NCBI GenBank assembly: GCA_046349435.1
Contig: JAXMCI010000001.1
Coordinates: forward strand, 310,001 to 374,000
DNA: 64,000 nucleotides
Direction: 5' to 3'
From: JAXMCI01 sp046349435
GTDB lineage: Bacteria; Pseudomonadota; Alphaproteobacteria; Dongiales; Dongiaceae
Each line of letters begins with the position of its first letter. Position 1 is the first letter of the stretch. A program made the translations under genes and the position numbers. Under the pieces are notes generated by a model that saw nothing but the letters and a program-made list of their open reading frames with translations, made no database searches and was not told where the DNA came from. Of the stretch, positions 16,574-25,438 are shown piece by piece.

Positions 16574-19002
16574 CGCCTCGGTGCGCCAGCCGCCGCCGCG
16601 GCGCCGGCGCTCGAGGCCGCCGTCCTCGGCGATGCGGAACAGGTGCACCCAGCCATTGTCGAGCAGCGCCCGCACCTGCGGCTGCCGGGCGAGGATGCGG
16701 TCGATGGCGGCCGCCGGTGCCTCGAGCACCGCGCTGAGGCGCAGCGGCTCGTGCATCAGCCGCCGTCCATCATGCAGCGACTGCCAGGGCAGCCCGGCGC
16801 GCAGGTCGCCGCCATTGCCCTCGAGCACGCCCAGCGTGCCGACGACGTTGTGCAGCACCTTGTTGCCGCTGCCGAAGGCCGGGTTGTCCACCACCGAGCC
16901 GTAGTACTGCAGGTTGATCCAGCTGGCGACGACCAGCGGCGCGGTCAGGATCAGCTCCAGCACCCTGCCCTCGCCGTCCTCGCGCCAGCGATATTCGTGG
17001 AGGAAGGCGCGGCCGCCGAGGTCGAGGCCGCGGGTCCGCTCGCGTGGCGCCGCGATGAAGAGGGCGTTGCCGGCGAGGCCCCATTCGGGCCGTGGCTGCG
17101 ACCAGTCGCGGCCACGCGCGGCGAGCCGCGCCGCCAGCCTGCCGTCGGCGGGCAGGCCGAGCGTCGGGGCGCGCTCCGCCCGGACCCGCGCCGAGGCCTG
17201 CTTGAGTGAGGCGGCGAGCCGCGCCAGGTCGGCGGCATGCGAGGCGGGCACGGCCTGGGCATCGAGCAGGGTCAGGGCATCGGTGGTGGTGTCGTGCAGC
17301 CCGGCGACGAACCAGCTGTCCTCGGGCACGACGATGCCGCGCCCGGCCAGTCCCGCGCGAACCGCCCGGTCGTTGAGCAGTGCGGCGGCGATCCGGGCGT
17401 TCACCGCGCCGCTCTGGCCGCCGCAGGCGCCGCAATCGAGGCCGGCGGCGTGCGGGTTGTTTGCGCTGCTGCTGCCATGGCCGGCGAGCAGCACCAGCCG
17501 GGCGAAGCCGTGGGTCAGTGACATGCCGCGCAGCATCGCCTCGGCCGCTGCCACCCGCTGCGCGGATCGAGCCCGGCGGCCGCGAGCGGCGCCGCGCTCC
17601 GCCCCGGCGCCGAGCGTCCCCCGAGGCCGAAGGTCCGGCCCAGCAGCTTGCCGGCATGGATCAGGCCGGCGGTCTCGACGAAGGCGAAGGACGACACCGC
17701 CCCCAGCTTGAAGGCGCGCCAGGCGGTCGCCGCGCGGCCGCGCGCCAGCCTCCGCTCGAGCTCCCACCGCCCAGCCACCTCCTCGATCCTGATGGCCGGG
17801 GCGAGCAGCACCGGGCAGTGCGGCGTGGCGTGCTCCGCGCCGAGCGGGACATGCTCCACCGGCAGCCCGAAGAAGCCGGCGAAGCCGAGGGTCCGGATCT
17901 CGGGGCCGGCCGCCTCGAGCGCCCGCCGATAGGGCTCGGAGCGGACGTCGATGCAGAACACCACCTGCAGCGCCGGCCGGGCCGGCATCGCCACGGCGGC
18001 AGCGACGTCCGCCAGCGGCGCCAGCAGCACCCGGCGGCGGGCCCGCTCATAGGCATCCTGCAGTACCAGGGCGAGCCGCAGCGCGAGATCCGGCCCGGCC
18101 CGCCCGGCGGTGCCGGCGGCAACCAGCGCGCTGCGCCAGGCCGACCGGAAGCGCTCGTCCCGCCGCCCCTGGAACAGCGCGTAGTCCCACGCCGTCCGGA
18201 TTGCCAGCAGCTCGGTCATTATCTCATCGGGCCGGCCGCGCAGCTCGCTCTCACCGACCCGGTGTCGGGCATAGGCCGCCCAGCCCCGGATGTCGAACAG
18301 CGCGCGGTGGAGATAGTCCTCGAGCGCGGGCAGCGGCACGCCGAGGGCGGCCGCGACCGCGGCGACCGCCGCCGCCGGCTCGGCTGGCAGCGCGGCGACC
18401 GCGCGGCGGAACCCGGCGACGCCCGCGACCTCCGCCGTGCGGTCGTGGCGCATCGCGGCGCGCCAGGCCGGCCACGGCGCGCCACCCTGGCCGGGCAGCG
18501 GCCAGACCGCCTGCCCGCGGTCGAACCAGGCGGCGCACCATTTCGAGATCTCGTCGATCATCAGGGTGGCGCGCGACAGCCGCCGGCCATCCCCGGTGAG
18601 CCGGTCGATCGTCTCCGCGACGCTCGGCATCGCCGCGGCGCCCGGCGCAGCATCCGCCGCATCGGCCAGCGCCAGCCGCAGGCCGGCGGCGGAGGTCGGC
18701 AGGCCGGCCGGCGCCTCGGACAGCGCCGCCTCGAGATCGGCGTCGGTCACCGCGCCCGTCGCAAGCGCCTCGCGGTAGAAGCCGAGGGGCATCACCATGC
18801 CGGCCCCGGTCACCCGGCGCAGCGCCGCGCAGGCCTCGTCGAAGGGCCGCTCTGCGAATCCGAGGAACGGGTTGACGGCGACGAACCGCTGCAGCGGCCA
18901 GAGCGGTGCGATCCGCCGGCAGGCGCCGGCGATCGCGGCCGCGACCATGTCGGGTGCCGCCACCTCGGTGGCGACGGCGAGATGTGGCGCGACGGCGTTC
19001 AT
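16568..19002 (-). CDS. dabA: DabA, inorganic-carbon transporter subunit (DUF2309), interrupted by an apparent frameshift
   Basis: Reads as DabA over ~810 residues, but in two frames. Residues 1-~478 are in frame from ATG 19002; the homology then moves to another frame around 17552-17566 (GLDP... then RVAAAEAMLRGMSLTHGFARL). One missing base near CCGCGCAGCGGG restores a continuous protein; uncorrected, translation stops at 17515. DabA has a beta-carbonic-anhydrase-like zinc site. Here FCIDVRSE supplies the Cys and Asp (about residues 350 and 352), and GHGS plus GLDCGACGG supply the His and Cys, so the site is complete only if both frames are joined. The ATG overlaps the dabB stop (ATGA). The substrate is CO2/bicarbonate with membrane partner DabB. 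Confidence 0.85.
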
Positions 19003-20564
19003 GCGGATGCCCCTTGCGGCGCGACCTTGGGCCACCAGCGCGCGACGAGCCGGTTGGCCAAGGTGTTGAGATAGAGCCCGTTGAGCAGATGGATGTGCAG
19101 CGCGGTGCCCCAGGCGCCGCGCCGGTGGGGCGGCACGCCCTGCAGGATCGCCACGCCCGCGAAGCCGGCGACGGTCAGCGCAGCGACGATCAGCCCGACC
19201 GCGCCGCGTGGCGGGGCCGGCGGCAGCACGCCGCCGACGAGGCCCAGCGCGCCGAGCTGCAGCCCGCCATAGCCGGCGAGGACGATTGCCGCGAAGATTG
19301 CGCTGCGCCCGGCGCCGCAGCCCGCCTCGCCCGCCGCCGCGACCAGCATCGAGGCCCCCAGCAGCAGGATGGCGACGAGCGCGAAGGCGGCCGGCCGGTC
19401 GAGCGGGCTGGCGCCAAGCGCCGCCGCCGCGGCCAGCGCCAGCGTCAGCAGCACCACCGCCGCCAGGGCCGCCGACCGCGGGCGCGGCAGCCCGACGCGG
19501 CGCGGCGCGCCCCGCTCCGCGGCGCTGCCGGCCGAGAGGAAGGCGTGCGCCTTGTAGAGCGAGTGCGCGACGATGTGGAGCAGCGCGGCCGGGAACGCCC
19601 CCAGGCCGCATTGCAGCATCATGAAGCCCATCTGCCCGATCGTCGACCAGGCGAGCGACTGCTTCACCGCGCTCTGCGTCAGCATCACCAGCGAGCCGAG
19701 CAGCGCGGTCAGGCCGCCGACGATGGCCAGCAGGTCGAGCGCCGTCCCGGACAGGGTCACCAGACCGGCCAGCCGGAGTACCAGGAACCCGCCGGCATTG
19801 ATGATCCCGGCATGGAGCAGCGCCGAGACCGGGGTCGGCGTTTCCATCACCTCGAGGAGCCAGCCATGCACCGGAAGCTGCGCCGACTTGAGCATCGCGC
19901 CGAGCGCCACCAGCAGGGCGGCGGCCGCCGCGGCGCCGGATTGGCCCCCGGCCCGGTGCAGCGCCGCGGCGCCGTCCAGCACGGTCGCGAGGTCGAGCGA
20001 GCCGAAGGCGTGGTAGACGAGGACGAGCGCCGCGATCAGGCAGAGATCGCCGGCCCGGCTGACGACGAACTTCTTGCGCGCGGCCAGCACGGCGCCCGGC
20101 CGGTCGGGGTAGAACACCAGGAGCCGATGCAGCGCCAGGCTCGTGCAGATCCAGGCGGCGACCAGCTGCAGCAGGTTGCCGGACAGCACCAGCAGCAGCA
20201 CGGCGGCGAGCGTCAGGCAGAGCCAGCGGGTGAAGCGGCGATGGCCGGGATCGCCGTCGAGGTAGTTGCGGCTGAAGGCGAGCACCACGAAGCCGACCAG
20301 CGCCACCAGGCAGAGCATCACCGCGCCGAGCGCGTCGCAATAGACGGAGATGCCGATCCCGGCGATCCCGATCGTCCCGCTGTCGAGCGTGCCGAGCGCG
20401 GCGACCGCGCCGGCGCCGCCGATCGCCACCGCCAGGCCCGCCGCCGCCGCCGCGGTGCCGAGGCGGGCCGCTGCGGCCGGCGAGGCCGCACGCGCCGTCG
20501 CGGCGGCGGCGAGCATGGGGGCGAGCGGCGCCAGCAGCAGCAGCCAGGCGAGCGGCGAGGTCAT
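18999..20564 (-). CDS. dabB: DabB, NuoL-like proton-conducting membrane subunit of the DAB complex
   Basis: 521 residues with about 13-14 hydrophobic helices. It is a member of the NADH-quinone oxidoreductase subunit L / Mrp antiporter family, shown by LLQLVAAWICTSLALHRLLVFY, KFVVSRAGDLCLIAAL, LKSAQLPVHGWLLEVMETPTPVSALLHAGIINAGGFLV and KQSLAWSTIGQMGFM. Adjacency and 4-base overlap with dabA identify it as DabB, which couples cation flow to CO2 hydration/bicarbonate accumulation, rather than as part of complex I. It is divergent from a LysR-type regulator. Confidence 0.9.
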   Translation of the reverse strand: MTSPLAWLLLLAPLAPMLAAAATARAASPAAAARLGTAAAAAGLAVAIGGAGAVAALGTLDSGTIGIAGIGISVYCDALGAVMLCLVALVGFVVLAFSRNYLDGDPGHRRFTRWLCLTLAAVLLLVLSGNLLQLVAAWICTSLALHRLLVFYPDRPGAVLAARKKFVVSRAGDLCLIAALVLVYHAFGSLDLATVLDGAAALHRAGGQSGAAAAAALLVALGAMLKSAQLPVHGWLLEVMETPTPVSALLHAGIINAGGFLVLRLAGLVTLSGTALDLLAIVGGLTALLGSLVMLTQSAVKQSLAWSTIGQMGFMMLQCGLGAFPAALLHIVAHSLYKAHAFLSAGSAAERGAPRRVGLPRPRSAALAAVVLLTLALAAAAALGASPLDRPAAFALVAILLLGASMLVAAAGEAGCGAGRSAIFAAIVLAGYGGLQLGALGLVGGVLPPAPPRGAVGLIVAALTVAGFAGVAILQGVPPHRRGAWGTALHIHLLNGLYLNTLANRLVARWWPKVAPQGASA

Positions 20565-20669
20565 GGGATCGTCTCCGGCGAGAAGCGACCAACCTCTTAG
20601 GGCTTGCCTCCGGTTAGATAAAATACAAAGAATTCAACGGATCGTTCTATCCGGTGAAAGCTTATCGGC
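20565..20669. promoter_or_regulatory. AT-rich divergent promoter, dabB / lysR
   Basis: This 105-base gap contains an unusually AT-rich block (20612-20665) in otherwise GC-rich DNA. It includes TTAGATAAAATACAAAGAATTCAA and an imperfect inverted pair CCGGTTAGA / TCTATCCGG (20610-20618 and 20645-20653). LysR regulators bind T-N11-A-type palindromes in such divergent gaps. No consensus -35/-10 pair is clear. Confidence 0.5.
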
Positions 20670-21548
20670 ATGGCGGCTCTCAACTTCCACCATCTCCGGC
20701 TGTTCCGCGCGATCGCCCAGGAAGGCGGGCTGACGCGCGCCGCCGGGCAGCTGCATCTCTCGCAGTCCGCCCTCTCGGTGCAGCTGCAGAAGCTCGAGCA
20801 GCAGCTCGGCCATGCGCTGTTCGAGCGCCGCGGCCGGCGGCTGGAGCTGACCGAGGCCGGGCGGATCGCGCTCGACTACGCCGACACGGTGTTCCAGGCG
20901 GGCGACGAGCTGGTCAGCACGCTGCGCGGGCAGCCCGGCTCCAGCCGGCAGGTGCTGCGGGTGGGCGCGCTCACCACGCTGTCGCGCAACTTCCAGCTCG
21001 AGTTTCTCGGCCCGCTGCTGCGCCGGCCCGAGGTCGAGCTGGTGGTCCGCTCCGGAGCGATGCGCGAGCTGCTCGCCGCGCTGGAGGCGCAGACGCTCGA
21101 CGTCGTGCTCGCCAACGCCGCGGTGCGGCGCGACGCCCGCACCGATCTCTACAGCCACCTGCTCGACGAGCAGCCGGTCAGCCTGGTGGGGCGGCCGCGG
21201 CGCGGGGCGCGGCGCTTCCGCTTCCCCGACGACCTGCGCACCCATCCGGTGCTGCTGCCGAGCCTCGACAGCGACCTGCGCATCGCCTTCGACCGGGTGC
21301 TGGCGCAGGCCGGCATCCGGCCAACCATCCTCGCCGAGGTCGACGACATGGCCATGCTGCGGCTGCTGGCCCGGGAGAGCGACGGCGTCACGCTGGTGCC
21401 GCCGATCGTCGTGCGCGACGAGCTGAGGAGCGGCTCGCTGGTCGAGCGCTGCCGCATCCCCGGCCTCGTCGAGAGCTTCCACGCCATCCTGCGCAGCCGG
21501 CGGTTTCCCAACCCGCTGCTGGCCGAGCTGCTGCCGCGGGCAGGCTGA
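20670..21548 (+). CDS. LysR-family transcriptional regulator, divergent to dabBA
   Basis: 292 residues. N-terminal winged HTH (residues ~4-62: FHHLRLFRAIAQEGGLTRAAGQLHLSQSALSVQLQKLEQQLG) and a periplasmic-binding-like effector domain from ~90. The N-terminus resembles the NhaR-like branch of the family. Its position divergent to dabBA fits the common arrangement in which a LysR/CbbR-type protein controls CO2-responsive DAB expression. The effector is unknown. Confidence 0.9.
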   Translation: MAALNFHHLRLFRAIAQEGGLTRAAGQLHLSQSALSVQLQKLEQQLGHALFERRGRRLELTEAGRIALDYADTVFQAGDELVSTLRGQPGSSRQVLRVGALTTLSRNFQLEFLGPLLRRPEVELVVRSGAMRELLAALEAQTLDVVLANAAVRRDARTDLYSHLLDEQPVSLVGRPRRGARRFRFPDDLRTHPVLLPSLDSDLRIAFDRVLAQAGIRPTILAEVDDMAMLRLLARESDGVTLVPPIVVRDELRSGSLVERCRIPGLVESFHAILRSRRFPNPLLAELLPRAG

Positions 21549-21553
21549 AACCG

Positions 21554-22399
21554 ATGCCCGGACCCTATCGCGACGCCGTCATCGCGCTCGGCACGATACA
21601 CGGCAAGGAGCGCGCCATCGCCCGGCCGTTCGCCCGCCGGCTCGGCGCCGCGCTGCTGTTGCCGGATGGCATCGACACCGACGCCTACGGCACCTTCACC
21701 GGCGAGATCGAGCGCTACGGCACCATGGTTGAGGCCGCCCGTGCCAAGGCGCAGCTGGCGATCGAGCGGACCGGGCTGCCGCGCGGGCTCGCCAGCGAGG
21801 GCAGCTTCCAGCCGCATCCCCTCATTCCCGGGCTGGTCCGCGGCACCGAGCTGGTGCTGTTCCTGGACCGCGAGCGCGACCTTGAGATCCGCGACTCCGT
21901 GGTGACGCAGCGCACGAACTACGCCAGCCGGCCGGCCGCGCCGGAGGAGGACGTCGACGGCTTCCTCGGGCTGATCGGCTTCCCCCGGCACGCGCTGGTG
22001 GTGACGCCGCACCGGCCGATCGGGGTGCAGCCGGCGCGCAAGGGCATCGCCGACCGGGCGGCACTCGCGGCGGCGATCGCGGCGGCAGGGGCCGCGTCCT
22101 TCGACGGCCGGGCGCTGCTGGTCACCGACATGCGCGCCCATCTCAACCCGACGCGCATGGCGGTGATCCGGGCCGCCGCCGACCGCCTTGCGCGCCGCAT
22201 CGCGACCCCCTGCCCGGCCTGTGCGCGGCCGGGCTTCGGGCTGCTCGAGATCGAGCGCGGCCAGCCCTGCGCCGCCTGCGGCGGAGCTACGGCGCTGCTC
22301 GCGGCCGAGATCGACGGCTGCGTGGGGTGTGGCCACCGCCGCCGGCGGCCGCGCGCCGGCAGCGCCGACCCGCGGCACTGCCCGCAGTGCAATCCGTGA
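21554..22399 (+). CDS. DUF6671-like protein with C-terminal zinc-ribbon
   Basis: 281 residues from ATG 21554, 5 bases after the lysR stop. An N-terminal domain of unknown function (AVIALGTIHGKERAIARPFARRLGAALLLPDGIDTDAYGTFTGEIER) is followed by four CxxC pairs in the last ~65 residues (CPAC, CAAC, CVGC, CPQC), which should fold as one or two zinc ribbons. I believe this is the DUF6671 family, from memory of its HGKE and DTD-GTFTGEI motifs. No enzymatic role is known to me. Co-orientation with lysR and closeness to dabAB make a link to inorganic-carbon physiology worth testing. Confidence 0.7.
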   Translation: MPGPYRDAVIALGTIHGKERAIARPFARRLGAALLLPDGIDTDAYGTFTGEIERYGTMVEAARAKAQLAIERTGLPRGLASEGSFQPHPLIPGLVRGTELVLFLDRERDLEIRDSVVTQRTNYASRPAAPEEDVDGFLGLIGFPRHALVVTPHRPIGVQPARKGIADRAALAAAIAAAGAASFDGRALLVTDMRAHLNPTRMAVIRAAADRLARRIATPCPACARPGFGLLEIERGQPCAACGGATALLAAEIDGCVGCGHRRRRPRAGSADPRHCPQCNP

Positions 22400-22415
22400 G
22401 CCGTCGCGGAGGCGC

Positions 22416-23582
22416 CTACTCCGCCGCCGCCTCGCCCGGGCGCGGCCGGCCGACCACCGGCACCGCCGCCGGCTCGTGGCTGAACTTTCCCAGCGGCTCC
22501 CAGGCGCGGTAGTACTGGAAGGGCACGCGCGCCTGCGGCGCCTGATGCAGGGCGAGCGCAGCGCGCAGCGGCCAGTAGGGATCGCGCAGCAGCTCGCGGG
22601 CGAGCAGCACCAGGTCGGCGCGGCCGTTGCGCACGATCTCGTCGGCCTGCATCGGCTCGGTGATCATGCCGACCGCGGCGGTCGGCACCTCGGCGCCGCG
22701 CCGCACCGCCTCGGCCGCCGGCACCTGGTAGCCGGCGCCCATCGGGATGCGGGCCTGGGCGGCGTTGCCGCCGGAGCTGCAATCGACCAGGTCGACACCC
22801 TCGGCCTTGAGCCGGCGGGCAAGCGCGATGCTGTCCTCGACCGTCCAGCCGCCCTCGACCCAGTCGGTGGTCGAGATGCGGCAGAGCAGCGGCTTGTCCT
22901 CGGGCCATTCCTGGCGTACCGCGCGGGTCACCTCGAGGATCAGCCGGATGCGGTTCTCGAAGGTTCCGCCGTAGGCGTCCTCGCGCTTGTTGGCGAGCGG
23001 CGAGTAGAAGCTGTGCAGCAGGTAGCCGTGCGCGCCGTGGATCTCGACGATGTCGAAGCCGGCCTCGGCCGCACGGCGGGCCGCCGCGGCGAAGGCGGCG
23101 ACGACGGTGCGGATGTCGTCCGCTGTCATCGCCTTCGGCGCGACCGCCGGCGTGTCGAACGGGATGGCGCTCGGCCCGATCGTCTCCCAGGCGCCCTCGT
23201 GCGGCTCCAGCCAGCGATAGGGCAGGCCGGCGGCGGCGGCCTCCCAGGGTGGCACCGTGCTCGCCTTGCGCCCGGCATGGGCGATCTGGATGGCGGCGGC
23301 CGCGCCCTGCTGCCTCATGAAGGCGACGATGCGCGCCAGGAACTCGACATGGGCGTCGCTCCAGATGCCGAGGTCCGCGGGCGAGATGCGGCCTCGCGGC
23401 TCGACCCCCGCCGCCTCGATCATCACCATGCCGGCGCCGCCCGCCGCCCGGCTGCCGAGATGGACGAGGTGCCAGTCGTTGGCGAAGCCGTCGGTCGAGC
23501 TGTACTGGCACATCGGCGAGACGCCGATGCGGTTGCGCAGGGTGACCGAGCGGAGCGTCAGCGGGTCGAAGAGATGCGGCAT
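22416..23582 (-). CDS. NADH:flavin oxidoreductase, Old Yellow Enzyme (YqjM-like)
   Basis: 388 residues, an FMN-binding TIM barrel. Motifs: LFDPLTLRSVTLRNRIGVSPMCQYSS at the start, the HLGSRAAGGAGMVMIEA strand, the catalytic IQIAHAGRKAST histidine region, DIVEIHGAHGYLLHSFYSPLANKREDAYGGTFENR, and GMITEPMQADEIVRNGRADLVLLARELLRDPYWPLRAA. The cysteine in SPMCQYSS is the redox-modulating residue of the YqjM class. It probably reduces alpha,beta-unsaturated carbonyls using NAD(P)H. It lies last in a minus-strand group with SDR, epimerase and phosphodiesterase genes. Confidence 0.92.
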   Translation of the reverse strand: MPHLFDPLTLRSVTLRNRIGVSPMCQYSSTDGFANDWHLVHLGSRAAGGAGMVMIEAAGVEPRGRISPADLGIWSDAHVEFLARIVAFMRQQGAAAAIQIAHAGRKASTVPPWEAAAAGLPYRWLEPHEGAWETIGPSAIPFDTPAVAPKAMTADDIRTVVAAFAAAARRAAEAGFDIVEIHGAHGYLLHSFYSPLANKREDAYGGTFENRIRLILEVTRAVRQEWPEDKPLLCRISTTDWVEGGWTVEDSIALARRLKAEGVDLVDCSSGGNAAQARIPMGAGYQVPAAEAVRRGAEVPTAAVGMITEPMQADEIVRNGRADLVLLARELLRDPYWPLRAALALHQAPQARVPFQYYRAWEPLGKFSHEPAAVPVVGRPRPGEAAAE

Positions 23583-23616
23583 CGAGAGTCCTCCGGAAGG
23601 GCGCGAGGCAGCCGGG

Positions 23617-24360
23617 TCAGATCAGGCCGCCATTGATGTGGATGACTTGGCCGGTGACGTAGGCCGCCGCCGGCGAGGCGAGGAAGGCGACGAGGTCGGC
23701 GACCTCCTCGGGCTCGCCGAGCCGGCCGAGCGGCACCTTGGCGGCGAGGTCGCGCCATTCCGCCGGGCTCAGCACCGGCTCGGTGCCGGCCTGCTTGCGG
23801 ATCAGCCCGGGCGCCACCGCGTTCACCGTGACGCGGTCGGGGGCGGCCTGCACCGCGACGGCGCGCACCATCGCCTCGAGCCCGGCCTTGGCCGCGGCCG
23901 AGGCGGGGAACACCGGGTAGTCGGCGCGGAAGACATGGGCGTTGTGCGTGCTGATCGCGATCAGCCGCGCATGCGTGCCGCGCCGCAGATGCGGCAGGCC
24001 GGCGGTCGCCAGCTCGAAGAAGCCGGCGGTGACCACCGCCAGCACGTAGTCGAGACCGGCCCGGTCGAGCGCGCCGATCGGCCGGCGGTCGGGGAAGCCG
24101 GCATTGGCGACCAGCACGTCGAGCCCGCCGAAGGCCGCGACCGTGGCCTCGACCAGCCGCCCGGCGACGGCCGGCTCGGCGAGGTCGCCGAGCGCGATCT
24201 CAGCCGCCGCGCCGGCCGCCCGCACCTCCGCGGCGACCGCCTCGCAGCCCGCCTTGTTGTGCTTGGCATGGAGCAGCAGCCCGACCCCGGGCCGGGCCAG
24301 CTTGCGGGCGATGGCGGCGCCGATGCCGCTGCCCGCCCCGGTCACCAGGATGGCGCGCAT
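23617..24360 (-). CDS. Short-chain dehydrogenase/reductase
   Basis: 247 residues, classical SDR: cofactor motif TGAGSGIGAAIA at residues 6-17, NAG motif in VLVANAGF (~85), catalytic Ser-Tyr-Lys region weakly conserved. The usual YxxxK appears as FPASAAAKAGLEAM, so the catalytic tyrosine seems replaced (P-A-S-A-A-A-K), which deserves attention. The C-terminal VTGQVIHINGGLI is canonical. It starts 5 bases after the 4-hydroxyproline epimerase stop. Confidence 0.85.
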   Translation of the reverse strand: MRAILVTGAGSGIGAAIARKLARPGVGLLLHAKHNKAGCEAVAAEVRAAGAAAEIALGDLAEPAVAGRLVEATVAAFGGLDVLVANAGFPDRRPIGALDRAGLDYVLAVVTAGFFELATAGLPHLRRGTHARLIAISTHNAHVFRADYPVFPASAAAKAGLEAMVRAVAVQAAPDRVTVNAVAPGLIRKQAGTEPVLSPAEWRDLAAKVPLGRLGEPEEVADLVAFLASPAAAYVTGQVIHINGGLI

Positions 24361-24365
24361 CGCCG

Positions 24366-25367
24366 CTATCTCACCTCGAAGCCGTGGGCATAGGGGTCGC
24401 GATCGTCGACGAAGATGGTGTTGAGCCCGGTCATCCGCGCCCAGCCGGCGATGCTCGGCCGGATCGCCGGCCGGTTGCCGACGCTGGCGGTGCCCTCGAC
24501 GCGGCCGTGGAACAGGCTGCCGATGATGCTCTCATGGACGAAGTCGTCGCCGGGACCGAGCTTGCCCTTGGCGGCGAGCTGGGCCATCCGCGCCGAGGTG
24601 CCGGTGCCGCAGGGCGAACGGTCGATCGCGCCCTCGCCGTAGAACACCGCGTTGCGGGCATGGGCGCCGGCGGCGCGCGGCTTGCCGGTCCACAGCAGGT
24701 GGCTGACGCCGCGGATCGTCGGGTTCTCCGGATGCACCACCTCGATCGCCTGGTTCAGCCGTTCGCGCAGGATCGGGCTCAGGCGCAGGATGTCCCCGAC
24801 CGAGAGATCGGCGAGGTCGCCGTAGTTCTTCTGTGGCTCGACGATGGCGTAGTAGTTGCCGCCATAGGCGATGTCGACGGCGAGCTCGCCGCGCCCGGGG
24901 CAGTCGACCGTGACGCCCTCGGCATGCAGGTAGCTCGGCACGTTGAAGATCCGCACCCGCTCGACGTGGCGGCCGTTGCGCTCGAGCTCGGCGCGCACCA
25001 GCCCGGCCGGGGTGTCGAGCATCGCGACGTTCTCGTCGCGCGGCCGGATCAGCCCGTGCTCGATGCCCATCGTGACGGTGCCGATGGTGCCGTGGCCGCA
25101 CATCGGCAGGCAGCCGGAGGTCTCGATGAAGAGGATCGCGATGTCGCAGTCCGGCCGGGTCGGCGGGTAGAGGATCGAGCCCGACATCATGGCGTGGCCG
25201 CGCGGCTCGAACATCAGCGCCGTGCGCACCCAGTCGTGGTGGCGCAGGAAGTCCTGCCGCTTCTCGCTCATGGTGCTCCCGACCAGCTGCGGCCCGCCGC
25301 CGGCCACCAGCCGCACGGGGTTGCCGCAGGTATGGCCGTCGATGCAGAAGAAGCTGTAGGCGCCCAT
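24366..25367 (-). CDS. 4-hydroxyproline 2-epimerase / proline racemase family
   Basis: 333 residues from ATG 25367, the usual length of the family. Both catalytic cysteines are present: MCGHGTIG (about residue 89) and DRSPCGTGTSAR (about residue 253), as needed for two-base racemisation. The N-terminal FFCIDGHTCGNPVRLVAGGGP matches hydroxyproline epimerases (converting trans-4-hydroxy-L-proline to cis-4-hydroxy-D-proline) more than proline racemases. The next steps (D-hydroxyproline dehydrogenase, pyrroline-4-hydroxy-2-carboxylate deaminase) are not adjacent, although a DapA-family protein is encoded at 34433. Confidence 0.9.
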   Translation of the reverse strand: MGAYSFFCIDGHTCGNPVRLVAGGGPQLVGSTMSEKRQDFLRHHDWVRTALMFEPRGHAMMSGSILYPPTRPDCDIAILFIETSGCLPMCGHGTIGTVTMGIEHGLIRPRDENVAMLDTPAGLVRAELERNGRHVERVRIFNVPSYLHAEGVTVDCPGRGELAVDIAYGGNYYAIVEPQKNYGDLADLSVGDILRLSPILRERLNQAIEVVHPENPTIRGVSHLLWTGKPRAAGAHARNAVFYGEGAIDRSPCGTGTSARMAQLAAKGKLGPGDDFVHESIIGSLFHGRVEGTASVGNRPAIRPSIAGWARMTGLNTIFVDDRDPYAHGFEVR

Positions 25368-25438
25368 GGGAGGTCCGATCCGCTGCCGGTTGCCGGGCCT
25401 GATTATCGTCCCCGCCCGGCCGGCACAAGGGGGCCGGG

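Noticed and set aside
18906..20600. 564-residue plus-strand frame opposite dabB
   Set aside because: Arg/Gln-rich mirror of membrane-protein coding sequence; no start context and no family similarity.
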